Source: JBOGVA01 sp050692195 (GTDB lineage Bacteria > Actinomycetota > UBA4738). From it: a stretch of DNA of 7,732 nt. The stretch is taken from the NCBI GenBank assembly GCA_050692195.1, contig JBOGVA010000061.1:1-7732 (forward strand), written 5' to 3'. Below, in pieces: positions 6,321-7,732 of this stretch; position 1 is the first letter of the stretch, and each line of letters starts with the position of its first letter. The notes under the pieces were generated by a model that made no database searches, was not told the origin of the DNA, and saw nothing but the letters and a program-made list of their open reading frames with translations. Both the position numbers and the translations under genes were made by a program.

Positions 6321-7359
6321 ACCCGTCCATCTCGATCGGCGCCAGGTCCTTCTCCGCCGGCCCCTGGATGACCTTGCCTCCGTAGTCGTACCGGGACCCG
6401 TGGCAGGGGCAGTCCCAGGTCTTTGCACCGTCGTTCCACCCCACCGTGCAGCCGAGGTGGGTGCACCGAGCCGACACCGCCTGCACCCTTCCCTCCTCGT
6501 CCCTGTAGGCCGCCATCCTCCGACCCTCGAAGACCACGATCGCCGCCTCGCCCGGCCTCAGGTCGTCCACCGACCGGCCGACGGTCTTGGAGATCAGCAC
6601 GTCCGTGGGGGCGTCGTGGGAAACGCTGTTGGGGACGGACCCGAGCAAGAACCTGCGGGCACCGGCCATGCCCTTGTTGCCGACGACGACCAGGTCGTGT
6701 GACTCGGCGCAGGCCAGCTCGCTGATGCGCTCGCTCGGGTCACCCTGAAGGACACGCGCGCCGATCTCTCCGTCCCCGAGCCGGTCAGACGTTTCCTTCA
6801 GCACGATGTCCCCGACGAGCTTGTCGCCCACATACACGAGCGTGACGCTCGCCCCGACGCTTCGAGCAAGATCGAACCCTCGGCGTGCCGCCTGGCTCGC
6901 CGTGGGCGACCCGTCGGTTGCGATCAGGACACGGCTGTAGACCCCGGGCGGCGGAAGAGACTCATCGCGCGATGCCGTCTTCACGATCAACAGGTCGCAG
7001 GGCGAGTAGTGCGAGACACGGTCGGGAACGCCGCCCAGGACGAACCGTCTGGCCGCCCCGATCCCCACGCTGCCGAGAACGATCAGGTCGCACGTCTGTT
7101 CCTCGGCGGCCTCCATGATCGCGTCGGAGGGGTCCCCCGCTCGAGTCTCGGTGCTGGCCCCGACCCCGAGATCACGCGATGCGGAAGCTGCGCGGCGCAG
7201 GACCTCCTCGGCCTTCGCCTGAACCGTCACCGCCGGATCGTAGGCAGTCAGGATGATCAGTTCGGCCCCGAGCGCCTTCGCCAGGGTGCCGGCGGCGACC
7301 TCGGCGATGCCGGCCGTCGGCGAGCCATCGGTGCCGACCAGGATCTTCTTGTACGTCAT
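6319..7359 (-). CDS. USP-USP-Rieske fusion protein (tandem universal stress domains plus 2Fe-2S domain)
   Basis: 346 residues, no signal peptide or membrane segment, so cytoplasmic. Residues 1-127 form USP domain 1 (start KKILVGTDGSP; nucleotide loop Gly96-x2-Gly99-x9-Gly109-Gly110). Residues 142-260 form USP domain 2 (SRVLIATDGSP; loop Gly227-x2-Gly230-x9-Gly240-Ser241, the canonical ATP-binding pattern). Residues about 262-346 form a Rieske domain with ligands Cys299, His301, Cys317 and His320 (CxH-x15-CxxH); Cys304 and Cys319 sit where bc1-type Rieske proteins have a disulfide. The sequence CTHLGC...CPCHGSRYD, followed by GKVIQGPA, resembles the Rieske domain at the C-terminus of YhfW-type FAD oxidoreductases, but no FAD domain is present here. 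The ATG overlaps the stop of kinase E and lacks a clear Shine-Dalgarno, so translation probably depends on coupling. Domains are confident; a redox or energy-sensing role beside the kinases is inferred from the combination and location. Confidence 0.93.
   Translation of the reverse strand: MTYKKILVGTDGSPTAGIAEVAAGTLAKALGAELIILTAYDPAVTVQAKAEEVLRRAASASRDLGVGASTETRAGDPSDAIMEAAEEQTCDLIVLGSVGIGAARRFVLGGVPDRVSHYSPCDLLIVKTASRDESLPPPGVYSRVLIATDGSPTASQAARRGFDLARSVGASVTLVYVGDKLVGDIVLKETSDRLGDGEIGARVLQGDPSERISELACAESHDLVVVGNKGMAGARRFLLGSVPNSVSHDAPTDVLISKTVGRSVDDLRPGEAAIVVFEGRRMAAYRDEEGRVQAVSARCTHLGCTVGWNDGAKTWDCPCHGSRYDYGGKVIQGPAEKDLAPIEMDG
7356..7359 (-). promoter_or_regulatory. ATGA stop-start overlap joining kinase E and the USP-Rieske gene
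   Basis: The minus strand reads ATGA: TGA ends kinase E and ATG starts the fusion gene. The bases upstream (pyrimidine-rich, TTCTCTCAGATCCC) contain no Shine-Dalgarno match, so re-initiation by ribosomes finishing kinase E is the likely route of translation. Confidence 0.65.
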
Positions 7360-7732
7360 GGGATCTGAGAGAACGGGACGCGCGCCGGCTCCTTTACCGG
7401 GATCCGGCCCGTGACCGTCGTGCCCTCGCCGGGCGCCGACCTCACCTCGAGTGCTCCGCCGAGGGCTGCCAGCCGGTCGGACATGTTGGTGAGGCCCGTG
7501 CCAAGCGGCGTGGCCGCGGGGTCGAAGCCCTGGCCGTCGTCCCGGATGGTCACGGTGAGCTCCCCCCCTCCCGCCGCCAGCTCGATGAGGGTCCGCGACG
7601 CCTGGGAGTACTTCGCAGCGTTCTGAAGAGCTTCGAGGGCGCAGAAGTACACCGCCGCCTCCACCTCCTGAGGGTATCGACCGATGCCGTCCCCTTCGAT
7701 CTCCACCGGCAGCGCGGCCTTGCGAGCCTGGG
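7356..7732 (-). CDS. Kinase E: C-terminal ATPase domain of a fourth sensor histidine kinase (5' part outside window)
   Basis: The last 125 codons of a kinase whose start lies beyond the right edge. The visible part aligns without gaps by eye with kinases A-C from the QARKA segment onward: the DGIGRYPQEVEAAVYFC stretch, N-box (EALQNAAKY; Asn at visible residue 37), G1 box DDGQGF (Asp at 64), G2 box GTGLTNM, and PGEGTT near the end. The tail after GRIPV is slightly longer than in B and C. The upstream histidine box, GAF and membrane regions are not visible, so intactness cannot be judged, but the frame is open to the edge. Its TGA overlaps the ATG of the USP-Rieske gene (ATGA), placing that gene in the same transcript. 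It is probably another membrane GAF kinase like its paralogues; the identity of its sensor part is unknown. Confidence 0.9.
   Translation of the reverse strand, partial: QARKAALPVEIEGDGIGRYPQEVEAAVYFCALEALQNAAKYSQASRTLIELAAGGGELTVTIRDDGQGFDPAATPLGTGLTNMSDRLAALGGALEVRSAPGEGTTVTGRIPVKEPARVPFSQIP

Noticed and set aside
6311..6466. A 52-residue N-terminal extension of kinase C
   Set aside because: It overlaps the Rieske-coding end of gene D, is Arg/Gly-rich with no hydrophobic pattern, and the internal start at 6310 has a Shine-Dalgarno and leads straight into helix 1.
1..7732. CRISPR, satellite or mobile-element repeat suggested by sequence recurring every ~2 kb
   Set aside because: The recurrence coincides with the kinase catalytic domains of paralogous genes; there are no short evenly spaced repeats, inverted ends, transposase or target duplications.
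7356..7732. Kinase E as a stand-alone small ATPase/anti-sigma-factor-like protein starting at the GTG near 7706
   Set aside because: The frame stays open to the window edge and the upstream codons (QARKA-ALP) match the same position in kinases A and C, so it is the tail of a longer kinase.

Overview
The window is GC-rich (roughly two thirds G+C by eye) and every gene lies on the minus strand. It is one gapless run of five genes, read from the right edge to the left edge: a partial histidine kinase (right edge), a fusion of two universal stress protein (USP) domains with a Rieske domain, and three more multi-pass membrane GAF histidine kinases. The last of these is cut by the left edge a few residues before its likely stop. 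The kinase type (many membrane helices, juxtamembrane 'AILKYRLYDxDIVI' block, 'RATPYEVLSxF', GAF domain, HisKA_3 'IERNIHDGAQQQLV' box), together with GC content and codon use, suggests an uncultured or high-GC Actinomycetota such as a soil Thermoleophilia-like lineage. No rRNA or other phylogenetic marker is present, so this is only a lean; another high-GC soil phylum is possible.

Layout (transcribed right to left). 7356-7732: C-terminal ATPase half of kinase E. 6319-7359: USP-USP-Rieske protein D, whose ATG overlaps the TGA of E. 4076-6310: kinase C, starting 8 bases after the stop of D. 2019-4079: kinase B, in ATGA overlap with C. 1-2022: kinase A, in ATGA overlap with B and preceded by a full AAGGAGG Shine-Dalgarno sequence lying inside the end of B. 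There is no intergenic gap over 8 bases, and no promoter, terminator, RNA gene, CRISPR array, insertion sequence or stretch over 300 bases without a gene. The real promoter and any partner response regulator must lie outside the window.

How the genes may work together. All complete kinases keep the phospho-acceptor His, the adjacent Asp and the Gln of the DxxxQ phosphatase motif, and the N, G1 and G2 ATP-binding boxes, so all look active. Their cytoplasmic halves are very alike, while their membrane and outer-loop parts differ. This suggests several inputs feeding a shared NarL/FixJ-type output, or kinases that can mix as heterodimers. Protein D has no signal peptide and carries complete 2Fe-2S ligands in the cytoplasm beside two nucleotide-binding-type USP domains. 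Embedded in the kinase operon, it is a plausible soluble redox or energy sensor for the same pathway. That functional link is inference from co-location, not shown by the sequence.
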